Below, piece by piece: positions 46,934-58,710 of a stretch of DNA of 64,000 bases. The notes under the pieces were generated by a model, which was given only the letters and a program-made list of their open reading frames with translations, searched no databases and was not told where the DNA came from. The DNA is from Macrobrachium rosenbergii (taxonomy: Eukaryota > Arthropoda > Malacostraca > Decapoda > Palaemonidae), in NCBI RefSeq assembly GCF_040412425.1, contig NC_089741.1:35616550-35680549 (forward strand), read 5' to 3'. A program made the position numbers and the translations under genes. Position 1 is the stretch's first letter, and the number at the start of each line of letters is the position of its first letter.

Positions 46934-47280
46934 AGCCATTGGTGTCGAGGGGAAATTTAGCCACTGCCCTTAAACGAACCTTGGGCTCGTTAGACACGCC
47001 GCTGCTTCCGGCCGGTTTGCCGGGTCCTCGGAAGGATTTCGGGCAGTTGGTCCAGTGGTTTAAGACAAGGAATCTATTGGGAGTCGTGGCTGTCTTCATT
47101 GAGGAGTTGGAGCATTTAAACATCTCACCAAAATGATTGGGTGATTTGACGATCTCATATTGTTTTACATAAAAAAAAAAAGGGTTCCATCCATAACAAA
47201 TGACTTGGAGTTTATGCACTGAGAAACTGTGTATACCTAATCGAGACGAACTCACTTTTATGTTCGGGCATCACGTGAAT

Positions 47281-47283
<3 letters not shown>
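46934..47283. other. Unique sequence, no gene recognised
   Basis: Frames of 65 codons (plus) and 107 codons (minus) overlap here with no recognised domain; A run at 47171-47181. Confidence 0.4.
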
Positions 47284-47350
<67 letters not shown>

Positions 47351-47380
47351 ATATATGTGTGTGTGTGTGAATATATATAC
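47284..47380. repeat. (TA)n/(GT)n microsatellite
   Basis: (TA)n to about 47357, then a short TG run. Confidence 0.93.
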
Positions 47381-47519
47381 TATATATTCAGACTATGTCA
47401 ATATGTATTTTAATGATTATATCTACATCTCACCCATTTCTTAATACCATATATTTCGATATGCTTTCCACCGAAAACCTTGAAATCCAAAAGGAAATAG
47501 ATGAAGAAATTATTCTTCC

Positions 47520-47534
47520 ATATATATATATACA

Positions 47535-47601
<67 letters not shown>
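47520..47601. repeat. (TA)n microsatellite
   Basis: About 80 bp of TA. Confidence 0.95.
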
Positions 47602-47604
<3 letters not shown>

Positions 47605-49700
47605 TTCCTCTTGATACTCCAATAATCCAAATATAATTTCATTTCCTCTCTCATCTTCCAATCCCACAATCCTGCCATGATACAAATTTTATTCTTTCTT
47701 TCTTGCCAACAATGCTTGCAACAGCTCCCAGCTACTCTCCTAATTATTTACTGACACCGTTCTATCTTAAGTCCAGTTTTCACCTCGCCAATACTCTTAA
47801 TCTTTGCCCATCTATAACCTACCTCCAGCCTTTTTTATCCAACGCACTTCTCTCGGAAGAATTCATGGCCACAATTTCAACTACTCTCCCCCTGCTAAAA
47901 TTGACCTTCTAGTTTCCATTTTCCTTTAAACATTTAGCCTTATGATTCCTCACTCAACTTACTATATCCCACTTGCTTCGTGCTAGCAGAGAGTCATAAT
48001 CGAGTGAGAAAAGTCTGAGATCTTATAAAAATCTCAGTGTGAATTTCAACAAACGCTTGATGCAGAAAAGCAGTTGGTCTGCAGAGATGTAGATGCAGAG
48101 ATGAAGGTTACTGAGCAAATGGATCTCGCAAACGGAAAGATGCTGCCATGAGGGACAACAGTTAATGTTTGGAACGCTGTTTAAATACAGAAGGATGAAT
48201 GTTGTATGAGTATGAGATGTCAATGCAAATTCAACAAAGCTCGTAGAAGGGACAAGCTGGGATGTCAAGGGAAAGGGGGCAAAACTGAAAAGTTGGTGAA
48301 TAGTTAAGCGCCTGAGATAAGATTGAAAATGGAGATGTTGCGGTATGCAGTATGGAACTGGGTTGTGTGTGTGGATTAAGGAAAGGCTCCAAAAGAATTC
48401 GTGCAAGGAAATATTTTTTTCTTTCAGTTAGGAGAAAGGATATACAGGCAACATGGGAATTATTATAAGAGCCTTTGACTTAAATAGTAGGACAGAAAAC
48501 TGGGAGGCTGGGAGGTTGATAGATAAAGCTTTGATAGCTCAGACATGGAAGAGGGGATGTTTGTCTAGCACCTGCTGTGAAACAGCTGTTTCACAGCTGT
48601 GCAACATGTCTCATAAAGAAGCAAAAACAAGTTGCTGGAGAAACCTATTGACGAACGTTGAATGCTTTACCCATTATGAAAATTAGCCGCTCATATAACA
48701 TACGCACAAATGCATGATGACATATTTTGGTATAAAAATACTGGTTCAAGTTTAGAAAAACCAACAAACAGCAATAAAAAGTATTCACTGCACACTAAGT
48801 TATGGATGTACGTATGTCTTTAAATCTACCTGTGACGGAACTCTCTACTACAACAAAGTATCCAAAGGAAGGCAGAAACAGACAAAAAAAAAAAAAAAAA
48901 AAAAAAAAAATAGAAGATCGAAGGGAAGTGGACCACGAATACAGCACAAGAGGCAAAGGCAAAGGAGAAGTCATACGTATTTCAAATCCCGAAGTTCCGA
49001 GAGGCCGAATTCAACCTTGGCCTCTATTGGCTCCGGGGGAGGGGATTGCCTGTGGTCTGCCATTGGTCGAAGCCTCTTAATAGCGGTGCCAATGATTGGT
49101 GGCGTGACAGGGCGTCTCATCCCAAACGACCTATACACCAGATTGGCTCTCCTCTCCCACAGACGGCGATGGAATACACTGTTATTTACACATTCGATTC
49201 GACTGATGTTTTGAGAGCTGGGGAGGAGGGTCGTCTTCGAGCTGGGGAGGAAGGCCGTCTTCGAGCTGGGTGTTGGAGGTAAAGGTTGAAATGAAAGGGG
49301 TGGGGATGGCCACAGATCGATCGCTGAGGGTGGGGGTGGGGGCAGAAATACACTCGCTCTTTAATAACCGGAAGAAGTAGGTCCGGGCGAGTTTACGACC
49401 GTCCATTAAGTCATTCCGTTCAAGCGATCCTAATTTGGGCCACTTCATTGGCTGTCTTCACACGCCAGGTTGTGCACTTCAGAGTCATCGAGTGCTCCTG
49501 CTTCTCTTATAGTTTGTGAGCTGGAGCGAAAGGCAGAGGAGCTTTGGGTTTTGAGTGGAGGCCGACGGCGGCGGTGGGGTATGTGTAGGTATGTGTAAGG
49601 GTAGAGGGGGCTCGGGAGAAAGGTGTCAGCTGGGGAAGGACCCACTACATCTAGAGCTATACTAAACTTGTGTAAAATGTTCGCCCCAGGTTAGTAGGAT
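47602..49700. other. 2.1 kb of mostly unique sequence, no gene proved
   Basis: Contains a T/C-rich stretch to about 47950, the 24-bp palindrome at 48574, an A run (48882-48909) and a 24-bp tandem (gagctggggaggagggtcgt, three units, 49215-49275). No frame carries a recognised domain. Confidence 0.45.
48574..48597. repeat. Perfect 24-bp palindrome with central E-box
   Basis: gctgtgaaacag / ctgtttcacagc is exactly self-complementary; the centre is aacagctgtt. A second cagctg overlaps its right end (cacagctgtg). Confidence 0.9.
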
Positions 49701-49996
49701 TATAGAATTCGGACCAAAAGCTGGGCTCTACGAGGTCATTCAGCGATGGAAGGGAAATTGATAGCAGAAAAGGTTTTAAATGTGCAACAGGAAGAAAACC
49801 TCAAAGCAGTTGCACCATGAAGCCATTGTCAGGAGAGGCCTGAGGAAAGTAAGATGGAAGAAAGAGAATATGAATGGAAGTACAGTAAAAGGAACGAAAG
49901 GGGTTGCAGCTAGGGGCCGAGGGGACTCTGCAAAGAACCTTAGGTAATGCCTACAGTGCCCCGCGTGAGGTGCACTGAAGGCACTGACCCCCTACC
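49701..49996 (-). repeat. Repeat A copy, near full length
   Basis: tatagaattcggaccaaaag through the hallmarks to gcactgaccccctacc. Confidence 0.9.
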
Positions 49997-49997
49997 A

Positions 49998-50250
49998 GAG
50001 TAAAAAATGCACCAAAGTTTCGTCGAGCCGTGGCGCATGAAGCTTTCAGCCACGGCCCGGTGGTGGCCTGTCCTATACCGTTGCCAGACCCAGGATTATG
50101 GCTAACTTTAACCTGAAATGAAATACAAACTACTGAGGCTAGACGGCTGGAATTTGGTATGTTTGATGACTGGAGGGTGGATGATCAACATACCAATTTG
50201 CAGCCCTCTAGCCTCAGTAGTTTTCTTGTACGGAAAACTGAAAAGATATA
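49998..50250 (-). mobile_element. Repeat C copy, internally deleted
   Basis: The minus strand holds actactgaggctagagggct, gcaaattggtatgttgatca, the matching inverted arm, ggttaaagttagccataatc, ggccaccaccgggccgtgg and a truncated gaaac...attttttact end. The diagnostic cgaaagatagatctatt hairpin region is deleted. It abuts repeat A with almost no spacer. Confidence 0.83.
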
Positions 50251-50348
50251 AAAAATTATTTGTATGTAAAAAAGAACGACAGCGTTTGCCGTGATTAAAC
50301 TCAAAATGTTAAAAACGTAAAACAAAAATAAAAATAATTTTAAGATAT

Positions 50349-50383
<35 letters not shown>

Positions 50384-50748
50384 ACAACCCAAGAAACATC
50401 AATCTCCCTTTTACAAAACCCCAAAAATTTTATTTTCCGCTCAGCTTAGGCCTAAGACGCGTAAAGCAAGGCTGGGGGAGGGAGAGTTTCATTTTAGGTT
50501 TATCGCAGCGGCTCTTCGAGCTGGGGGCGTGGCCCCCTAAGAGCCTAAGGGGCCGCCGACTTAAAGAATCCCTTATGCCGGAAGCTGAACTTGGTCTTGT
50601 ACCTGTCTGTTCATTCCCCCCCCCCAACCCCCACCCCCAAATCCCCCCCTCTCCTCACATCTCCCCTTATAATATTGATTCTCCAAAGTCAGCTTAGTTA
50701 TTATTCCTCTGCCTTCTGACAACAACTAGAATGAGGAGACAATTATAG

Positions 50749-50754
<6 letters not shown>
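50251..50754. other. Unique sequence with a short TA tract and C-rich end
   Basis: (TA)n at 50350-50380 and C runs at 50616-50650. No gene recognised. Confidence 0.5.
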
Positions 50755-50820
<66 letters not shown>

Positions 50821-50938
50821 AAAGAATCACGAAAATATGGAACGTGATGAATATATAAATAAAGGTCTGCTAAGTAAAGGACCTAGTGTCGAAAGGCCTG
50901 CAGCACTCCAGTGTTTCCGTTTCCTTCGTGGATTTTAT

Positions 50939-51014
<76 letters not shown>
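50755..51014. mobile_element. Element with left terminal inverted repeat between TA arrays
   Basis: (TA)n 50755-50818, then left end gaatcacgaaaatatggaac...aaataaag (50824-50863), interior gtcgaaaggcctgcagcact, ttccttcgtggattttatct, then (TA)n 50943-51014 in place of the right end. The matching right end is intact at 36372-36415. Confidence 0.72.
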
Positions 51015-51017
<3 letters not shown>

Positions 51018-51048
51018 TAAAATAAACATAGATATTCCATACTAAATA

Positions 51049-51112
51049 TATACAGGGTGTCTCAATAAAAAAAACTATAGTGCTTCCCAAGAAGCACTAT
51101 AGTTTTTTTTTT
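51049..51112. repeat. Perfect 20-bp hairpin next to tacagggtgtctc
   Basis: Arms 51067-51086 and 51091-51110 (aaaaaaaactatagtgcttc and its complement) with loop ccaa. The preceding tacagggtgtctcaataa resembles ends of some mariner-type elements, but no second end was found. Confidence 0.8.
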
Positions 51113-51119
51113 ATACACT

Positions 51120-51600
51120 GCCTTTGTTTTGTTCACTATCCTTTTTATTCACTATTTGTTTTTGTTCGTTCTCATTCTTTATGTACACTATCTTTTTCAT
51201 TTCCTTGTCTTCTTCTGTGCATTATATTTTTTAATACATTTTCTTTCTTATTCACTATCTTTTATCATTTCCATATTCTCTTTCATACATTTTCTTTTTA
51301 TTCACCATTTTTTCATTTCTCTATTCTCTTTTTATTCCCTGTCTTCTTTTATTCACTGTCTTTTTTATTTCCCTATCCTCTTTCATACATTTTCTTTTAT
51401 TATTCACCATATCTTTTAATTTCCCTATTCTCTTTCATAAACTGTATTTTTTTACTCACCAACTTTTATCATTTCCCTATTCTCTTACATACACTATCTT
51501 TTTATTCACTCCCTTTTTTTATTTCCTCTCCTCTTTCATACACTATCTTCTTTTATTCACTATCTGTGTAATATCCTATCCTTCTTCTTTTTATTCACCA
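51120..51600. repeat. Degenerate T-rich tandem repeat, about 45 bp
   Basis: Recurring phrases ttattcactatctttt, atttccctattctctttcat, acattttctttt. Open frames of 163 and 96 codons are Phe/Ser/Leu low complexity caused by the repeat. Confidence 0.8.
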
Positions 51601-51880
51601 TCTTTCTTATACGTCTCCATTTCTTCCCCAACATCCTCTTTTGACCTGTTCGGCCTCTCCTTCCCAGAGCTCCAACACCCCCAAAGGCAACCGAAACGTC
51701 CCAAAAGAGGCGGAGGGACGGGGAGGGGAGAAGGGGGGGGGGAGAGGCATTTCATGCGAACCTTTATCGTTATCGCCAACATGAAATAAATATAAAATGT
51801 TTATGGTCCAGAAAGTTAGAGAGAGAGAGAGCCGGTTGCGTACACACGGCAGAGGAGAGACAATCGTCGTCGCGGGCCTC

Positions 51881-51891
<11 letters not shown>
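51601..51891. other. Unique sequence, no gene recognised
   Basis: G-rich patch at 51719-51745. Confidence 0.45.

Positions 51892-51941
<50 letters not shown>
51892..51941. repeat. (CT)n microsatellite
   Basis: About 50 bp of CT. Confidence 0.95.
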
Positions 51942-51944
<3 letters not shown>

Positions 51945-51984
51945 CTATTAGTTTATTCCATTAGTTTATCTATAAGGGAAAGAA

Positions 51985-51986
51985 TG

Positions 51987-52036
<50 letters not shown>

Positions 52037-52061
52037 TAAGAGGAACCCTACTCATATGGAA

Positions 52062-52119
<58 letters not shown>

Positions 52120-52176
52120 AAGAAGAGGAACCCTATTCATACGGAACAAGCCCACCACAGGGGAACTCGAAATTCA

Positions 52177-52213
<37 letters not shown>

Positions 52214-52592
52214 GAGAAGAAGAAGAGGAACCCTATTCATACGGAACAAGCCCAGGGCCACACTCGAAATTCAAGGCCACTGACTATTATTAAATTCAGA
52301 AGAAGAAGAGGAACCTATTCCAAAGAAGGGGCCACTGATGGTATTCAAGAAGCTTCCAAAGAAAGATGGTATTCGCTTGAAAGAAGTAACTGAAGGTAAT
52401 GGGAGAAGCAGAACCAAGAGATCGGTTATTGGAGAGAAAAAATAAATGAACAAATAAATAAACAAACAAGTAAAATTATAAATAAATAAATAAACGGCTA
52501 AAAACAAAAGAATATTATTATTGCAACACAAGAAGAATTGCTCTAGGGTAGTAATGCGTTGCACCTTCGCTACAAACAGTCTGGAAACTGTC
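51985..52592 (-). mobile_element. LINE-B 3' end with multiplied tail
   Basis: (TTA)n at 51987-52034, 52065-52116 and 52177-52213 separate partial tails (ggaaccctattcatacggaa, caagcccaccacaggg). The outermost copy continues through aagcttccaaagaaagatgg and aaataaataaac to tagtaatgcgttgcaccttc, the very end of the reverse-transcriptase reading frame, and stops at about 52590. Confidence 0.8.
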
Positions 52593-52650
52593 TATTCTCA
52601 ATTTCCCTTTCAGCGCCGAGTGACCTCATAGGTCTATCTTCCATTCATTC
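52593..52650 (+). repeat. Repeat A fragment, opposite orientation
   Basis: tctattctcaatttcccttt then cagcgccgagtgacctcata is the reverse complement of the repeat A head. It interrupts the LINE-B 5' side and is the only copy in this orientation. Confidence 0.75.
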
Positions 52651-52743
52651 CAAAACGACTGTTGCACATTTTGTAACTTTGTCAAAGTTTGAAGTTTATG
52701 GGTTCATCGGTTCTGAAGTTGCTATGCTATATTAGAAGAAGAA

Positions 52744-53046
52744 GAATACAGAATTTAGGCCAAAGGCCAAGCACTGGGACCTATGAGGTCATACAGCGCT
52801 AAAACGGAAATTGACAGGTTTGACAGGTGTAACAGGAGGAAAACCTCAAAGCAGTTGCACTACGAATCAATCGTCAGGAGAGGGTGGAAAGTAAGATGGA
52901 AGAAAGAGAATATGAACGGAGGTACAGTAAAAGGAATGAAAGGGGTTGCAGCTAAGGGCCGAAGGGACGCTGCAGAGTACCTTAAGTAGGCTAATGCTTA
53001 CAGTGCACCGCACGAGGTGCACTGACGGCGCTATCTCCCATATGGG
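52744..53046 (-). repeat. Repeat A copy, full length
   Basis: aatacagaatttaggccaaa, all hallmarks, gcactgacggcgctatctcc and tatggggg at the end. Confidence 0.92.
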
Positions 53047-53084
53047 GGCTATGCCATATTAACCACTATGGAAATCTCTTTTTT

Positions 53085-53345
53085 TTTTTTTTTGTTTATC
53101 CATAAGGGCAGAGGCCACCGAGACAGGCAACCTAACACCCCTTTGTAGCCCAGGCCCGAGGAAAACAAGATAGAATGGTTAGGAGTTTAACCAAGAAAGG
53201 AAGCGACAGAACCTTACCTCATCTAAAGCCAGCATGGTCATAATAAGGAAACACATAAGAAGGAAGAGAAATCCAAAACTTGGCGGCAGAAGGAGAATAA
53301 GTCAGTCCTATTTCCAGGGAGCAAATTGGGGGAAATGGAGGTGGC
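53085..53345. repeat. Repeat G copy
   Basis: T run, gtttatccataagggcagag, acaggcaacctaacacccct, tagcccaggcccgaggaaaa; partial match to 32222-32310. Its full extent is unknown. Confidence 0.5.
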
Positions 53346-53502
53346 CTTAGGGCTAGCAATTGATTGATTGATTTATGAAAGCAGGTGCCGCCTGAGACCT
53401 AATCGGCAGTCCTACCAGCAGCGTATCCATTGAAGGATTCCGCATCTATTTCATGAGTCCGGGTAGAATTTGTCAAGAGAGAGAAACAGTAGAGGTTAAT
53501 TT

Positions 53503-53811
53503 AGGCTAGAGGGCTGCAAATTGGTATGTTGATCATCCACCCTCCAATCATCAAACATACCAAATTGCAACCCTCTAGCCTCAGTAGTTTTTATTTTATT
53601 TAAGGTTAAAGTTAGCCATAATCGTATTTCTGGCATCGATATAGCATAGGCCACAACCGGGACGTGGTTAAAATTTCATGGGCCGCGGTTCATACAGCAT
53701 CATACCGAGACCACCGAAAGATAGATATATTTTCGGTGGCCTTGACTGTACGTTGCAGCGGCTGTACAGAAAACTCGATTGCGCTGAAGAAACTTCGGCG
53801 CATTTTTTACT
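53503..53811 (+). mobile_element. Repeat C copy
   Basis: Hairpin 1: ctagagggctgcaaattggt / accaaattgcaaccctctag around a short loop. Then ggttaaagttagccataatc, accgagaccaccgaaagata (hairpin 2 with ttttcggtggcc), gcgctgaagaaacttcggcgc (hairpin 3) and cattttttactt. The left 90 bp seen in the 60.9 kb copy is absent. No coding capacity. Confidence 0.88.
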
Positions 53812-54429
53812 TTTTTTTTTTTAATGTTGAAAAAACACGTGAACTAGCGAAGCGAAACGTCTCGCAAGTTTTCCTTTTCGGCGACGCAGAAAAAAAGGGA
53901 AAAAAAACCCAGATGAATGAAAAAAAAAAAATTCGCTAACACAGAAACAATACTGCTTCCATTAAGCGCTGATTGCATCCCTCTGGAATGGATTAAGAAC
54001 CTACACGACGAAGGGTGTGGCCGACGGGTTTCGACTTTGATTCATCTCCACGAATCAAACGAATGAGAGAAGATTACTAATAGGACAACCTTCACAGGCG
54101 CCGCACTGGAATTCGATCACCCCGAAGGGAGGTCATTAATAATTTAACATGTCCATTTTTGTCTGTGCATCCGTGTGTCTGTGTAACTGTCTGTCCGCTG
54201 CTTGCAACTGCTATCAATCGCTGTAGTATTCTTCTCCAGCAACGTCGTTCCCGAAGAAAGAAGCAGCGAGGTTGGGAGGAGGTCGTCTTCTGCCCTGAGG
54301 GAGAGGGGAGCTGGAGGAAGGAGGAGGAAGGGAAGGAGGGTAGGATTCCTTAGGGGGGTAGAGGGGTAGGAGGGGAGGGAGAGATGCAATAATAACTGGC
54401 AGAGTCCGAGCCAGATGGCAGCACCGTCA
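53812..54429. other. Unique sequence, no gene recognised
   Basis: T and A runs near 53811-53825, 53895 and 53921; purine-rich 54300-54385. Confidence 0.45.
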
Positions 54430-54860
54430 GTCAGCCTCCTCCTGCTCCTCCTCCTCCTGTTCTTCCTGCTCCTCCTCTTCCTGTTCTTCCTGCTCCTCCA
54501 TTTCCTGTTCCTCCTGCTCCTCCGCCGCCTCCTCCTCCTCCTCCTGTTCTTCCTGCTCCTCCATTTCCTGTTCCTCCTGCTCCTCCTCCTCTTCGTCCTC
54601 CTGTTCCTTCTCATCCTCCTCCTGTCCGTCCTCCTCCTCCACCTCCTTCTGCTCCTCCTCCTCCTCATCCTGTTCCTCCTCCTCCTCCTCCTCCTCCTGT
54701 TCTCTCCTCCCCTCCTCCTCTTCCTGTTCCTCTCCTCCTCCTCCTTCTGTTTCTCCTCCTCCACCTCCTTCAGCTCCTCCTCCTGTTCCTCCTCCTCATC
54801 CCGTTCCTCCTCCTTTTCCTCCTCCTCCTCCTCCTCCTCCTACTCCTTTTCCTTCCGCTT
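54430..54860. repeat. Polypyrimidine tract, (CCT)n-type, 430 bp
   Basis: Almost entirely C/T on the plus strand with sparse G/A, built from tcctgctcctcc, tgttcttcctgc and catttcctgttcc motifs that repeat with loose periods of 30-60 bp. Charged or Leu-rich frames in it are low complexity. Confidence 0.93.
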
Positions 54861-55051
54861 CCGCCGTAAAACCGTCTCCGTGACGTGCCTTTCTTTCTCT
54901 CCTGGGGCTGGAATGACTATACAGCGGCCGCCGCCGCCGCAGCAGCAGCAGCAGCGGGAAGTTAATCAGCTGATATATAATTTTTAAGGCATCGTCTTAT
55001 TGCCTCCCTTTCTCGAGCGAAAAGACCACCACCGCCCTCGTCAAGAAAATG

Positions 55052-55052
<1 letters not shown>

Positions 55053-55121
<69 letters not shown>
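55053..55121. repeat. (CT)n microsatellite
   Basis: About 69 bp of CT. Confidence 0.95.
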
Positions 55122-55127
<6 letters not shown>

Positions 55128-55136
55128 CCTCGGTGT

Positions 55137-55600
55137 CCCTGGAGGAGGAGGAGGAGGAGGAGGAGGAGGAGGAGGAGGAGGAGGAGGACATCTAGGGGGA
55201 GTGCTTTCCCCTCCCAAAACATGAAGGCTGGAGAAGGAGGAGGAGGAGGAAGAGGAAGGGGAAGAGTAAGGAAGAGGAAGAGTAGGAAGAGGAAGAGTAA
55301 GGAAGAAGAAGAGTAGGAAGAGGAAGACATCTAAGGCAGTAGTGAGAGTGCCCTCCCCCTCCCAAAACACAAAGGCTGGAGGAGGAGGAGGAGGAGGAGG
55401 AGGAGGAGGAGGAGGAGGAGGAGGAGGAGGAAGAAGAGGAAGAGTAGGAAGAGGAAGAGGAAGAAGATGTGGAGGAAGACATCTAAGGCAGTACTGGGAG
55501 TACCCTTCCCCTCCCAAAACATAAAGGCTGGAGGAGGAGGAGGAGGAGGAGGAGGAGGAGGAGGAGGAGGATGTAGAAGAGAAGAAGGAAGACTTCTAGG
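55137..55600. repeat. Higher-order (GGA)n array, unit of about 150-200 bp, 3 units
   Basis: Each unit has ggaagacatctaaggcagta, gtgccctccccctcccaaaa, cataaaggctgga, then (GGA)n of 45-60 bp and a mixed aggaagaggaagag stretch. Shared phrases at about 55188-55231, 55328-55379 and 55478-55532. Confidence 0.92.
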
Positions 55601-56248
55601 GGAGGAGTAGTGGGAGAGGTAAGGCTGCGGAAGGAAGGGAAGGGGCATGGGCGGACGTTGGGGGCGGGGGGGAGTAAGGGCCAAAATAGTCCAATCTTCT
55701 AAGATGTCCTCCAGCGTATACACATACTTACCCTTTTGGCAATAAATTTCTCGGTAGCAGTCAATAAAGACGACTCCATCGCGTTATGTATGTATATATG
55801 TACATACCCGAGGTCCTCGAAAGCCTACACAAACATTTCGTGTATGTTTGTGCATTTGCATACAGTGGCTAAGTACATAAATATAGTGCTTTGCAGATCT
55901 TCTGCATATCGACACTATACACCATATGTTTGGGAAATTCTATACTGTATGGAAACATAAACATACCTTTCTTTTTTTTTTAAATCATGCAAAGTTCATG
56001 TACACATGTGTACAGAGACACGTAGAGCACATGCAGGCACATCAGTATACATCTGAGGATCATGTTTATGTATATATATACGTGAAAATGCAAACAAGAC
56101 ATCTGATTAAATCGTTCACTTTACAAATATTCGTATGCATATAAACATGCAGGGAGCAAACAGTCATATTAAGCGTCCATTACAGACGCGAGAGGGAGAT
56201 AATTTTAATATTTGTGGGGAAAGACAACTGACTGCGCCTTGACAAAAG
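55601..56248. other. Unique sequence, no gene recognised
   Basis: G-rich at 55640-55680, then AT-rich with tatatgtacata motifs. No exon supported. Confidence 0.45.
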
Positions 56249-56258
56249 GATTATTATA

Positions 56259-56318
<60 letters not shown>
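56249..56318. repeat. (TTA)n microsatellite, 70 bp
   Basis: Followed by cagaagata (like LINE-B) but then diverges; possibly an old LINE-B tail. Confidence 0.92.
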
Positions 56319-56394
56319 TACAGAAGATATAGAACACCTTCCGGATCCAGGATAAATGCTGTAGTCAAGGTTTTATCATTTTTTTAGTCAAACA

Positions 56395-57660
56395 TACACA
56401 AAAACAAACAGGCACAGCTTTCTACGTACACAAACACCTACATAAATAAAAACAAACAAGCGCAGTTTCTACATATACGAACACCTACATAAATAAAAAC
56501 AAACAAGTGCAGCTTCTACGTACACAAACACCTACAGAAATAAAAACAGACAAGTGCAGCTTCTACGTACACAAACACCTACAGAAATAAAAACAAACAA
56601 GCGCAGTTTCTACATACACGGACACCTACATAAATAAAAACAAACAAGCGCAGCTTCTACGTACACAAACACCTACAGAAATAAAAACAAACAAGCGCAG
56701 CTTCCATATACACAAACACCTACATAAATAAAAACAAACAAGCGCAGCTTCTACGTACACAAACACCTACAGAAATAAACACAAACAAGCTAAGCTTCTA
56801 CGTACACAAACACCTACAGAAATAAAAACAAACAAGCGCAGCTTCTACGTACACAAACACCTACAGAATTAAAAACAAACAAACGCAGCTTCTACAGAAA
56901 TAGAAACAAACAGGCACAGCTTTCTACGTACACAAACACCTGCAGAAATAAAAACAAACAAGCGCAGTTTCTACATACACGGACACCTACAGAAATAAAA
57001 ACAAACAAGCGCAGCTTCTATGTACACAAACACCTACAGAAATAAAAACAAACAAGCGCAGCTTCCATATACACAAACACCTACAGAAATAAAAACAAAC
57101 AAGCGCAGCTTCCATATACACAAACACCTACAGAAATAAAAAAAAAACAAGCGCAGCTTCTACGTACACAAACACCAACGGAAATAAACACAAACAAGCT
57201 AAGCTTCTACGTCCACAAACACCTACAGAAATAAAAACAAACAAGCGCAGCTTCCACTTACACAAACACCTACAGAAATAAAGACAAAAAAGCGCAGCTT
57301 CTACGTGCACAAACACCTACAGAAATTAAAAACAAACGAGAGCAGCTTCTACGTGCACAAACGCCTAAAGAAATAAAAACAAACGAGAGCAGCTTCTACG
57401 TGCACAAACACCTAAAGAAATAAAAAATAAAAACAAACGAGAGCAGCTTCTACGTGCACAAACACCCAAAGAAATAAAAAATAAAAACAAACGAGAGCAG
57501 CTTCTACGTGCACAAACACCTAAAGAAATAAAAAATAAAAACAAACGAGAGCAGCTTCTACGTAAACAAACACCTACGGAAATAAAAACAAACTAGCGCA
57601 GCTCCTACAGAAGTAAAAAAATAAACAAGCACAGCTTCTACGTACACAAACACCTAAAAA
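56395..57660. repeat. 47-bp minisatellite, 1.27 kb
   Basis: About 26 units: acaaacacctacagaaataa, aaacaaacaagcgcagcttc, tacgtac. From about 57310 a variant dominates (acgagagcagcttctacgtg, with an extra aaaaataa) giving about 53-bp units. Both forms were apparently amplified separately. Confidence 0.94.
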
Positions 57661-58018
57661 AAACACATTATCACTAAACGACAGACAAAGAACATATATG
57701 CATTCACAAACATCAAAGTAAAAATAAATGAAAAACATGAATGAAAAACAAACACGCACAAACACAAGAATACAGGAGAATAAAAAAAAAACTTCCTTCC
57801 CACTTGATCCAGTCCACCTCCCCCCCAAAAAACCTCTGATCCATCTGATCAGGGCTTAAACGCCCGAGCTCTGGGCTTTGAATGGGATTATTTTTCTTTG
57901 CGAACAAACATTAAGCCTAATGAATTAGAGCTTCGATCTGAAAGGCGAAGAGAAGACACCAGAACGGCTGTAGGTAGAGATTTCAAGGTGTTCACTGATT
58001 GTGTATGTACACACACAA
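57661..58018. other. Unique sequence, no gene recognised
   Basis: AT-rich with A and C runs near 57783-57830. Confidence 0.45.
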
Positions 58019-58034
58019 ACACACATACATACAT

Positions 58035-58099
<65 letters not shown>

Positions 58100-58123
58100 C
58101 ATACATATATTATACTGTATATA

Positions 58124-58201
<78 letters not shown>
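58019..58201. repeat. Compound CATA/CA/TA microsatellite
   Basis: (CA)n and cataca to 58050, (TA)n 58051-58094, a bridge with tactgtatatactgtata, (TA)n 58124-58200. Confidence 0.94.
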
Positions 58202-58202
<1 letters not shown>

Positions 58203-58564
58203 TTCAATCTGTTACACACATAAAATATAATCACTGGGTACACACTGCTGTCTAATATATTAAGGAGCAGTCTACCAAATTCCATATTCCTGTTCCTCTG
58301 CAAAGGAGGGGCTCTGTGGAAAGCAAACCATTAGTTTTCACATCGTCTTTCTTCGGGGATGAAGCTGCTAGCACCATGCGTTGTCCACGCCAGCTGTGAC
58401 CAACCGCAGTCTACTATCAATCAGATACGTAATTTACTGCTTAGGTCAGCCTATGTGAGAAATGCATAACCTCGCGATTATGACGTCACAACGAGGCATC
58501 TTAGAGAGAGTGTGGATGTTCATTTCAAAACGCTGCCAATGAGAGAGCTAAGTTACGCGCGCCC
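58202..58564. other. Unique sequence, no gene recognised
   Basis: Nothing notable. Confidence 0.45.
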
Positions 58565-58654
58565 TGAGAGAGAGAGAGTGAGAGAGAGAGAGAAGAAGAA
58601 GAAAAAGAAGCAGAGAAGAGAAAAGAGAATAAGAGAGAGAGAAAAGTGGGGAGA

Positions 58655-58707
<53 letters not shown>
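58565..58707. repeat. Purine-rich GA/GAA tract
   Basis: Degenerate GA with aagaagaaga and agaaaagagaataag, ending in pure (GA)n 58669-58706. Confidence 0.93.

Positions 58708-58710
<3 letters not shown>

Noticed and set aside
47690..48420. Possible reverse-transcriptase region (mfgtlfkyrr-like reading on the plus strand)
   Set aside because: Only a few residues look familiar, stops are frequent in all frames and no second motif lines up.
51080..51571. 163-codon Phe/Ser-rich frame resembling a multi-pass membrane protein
   Set aside because: Hydrophobicity comes from a T-rich degenerate tandem repeat; overlapping frames are equally open.
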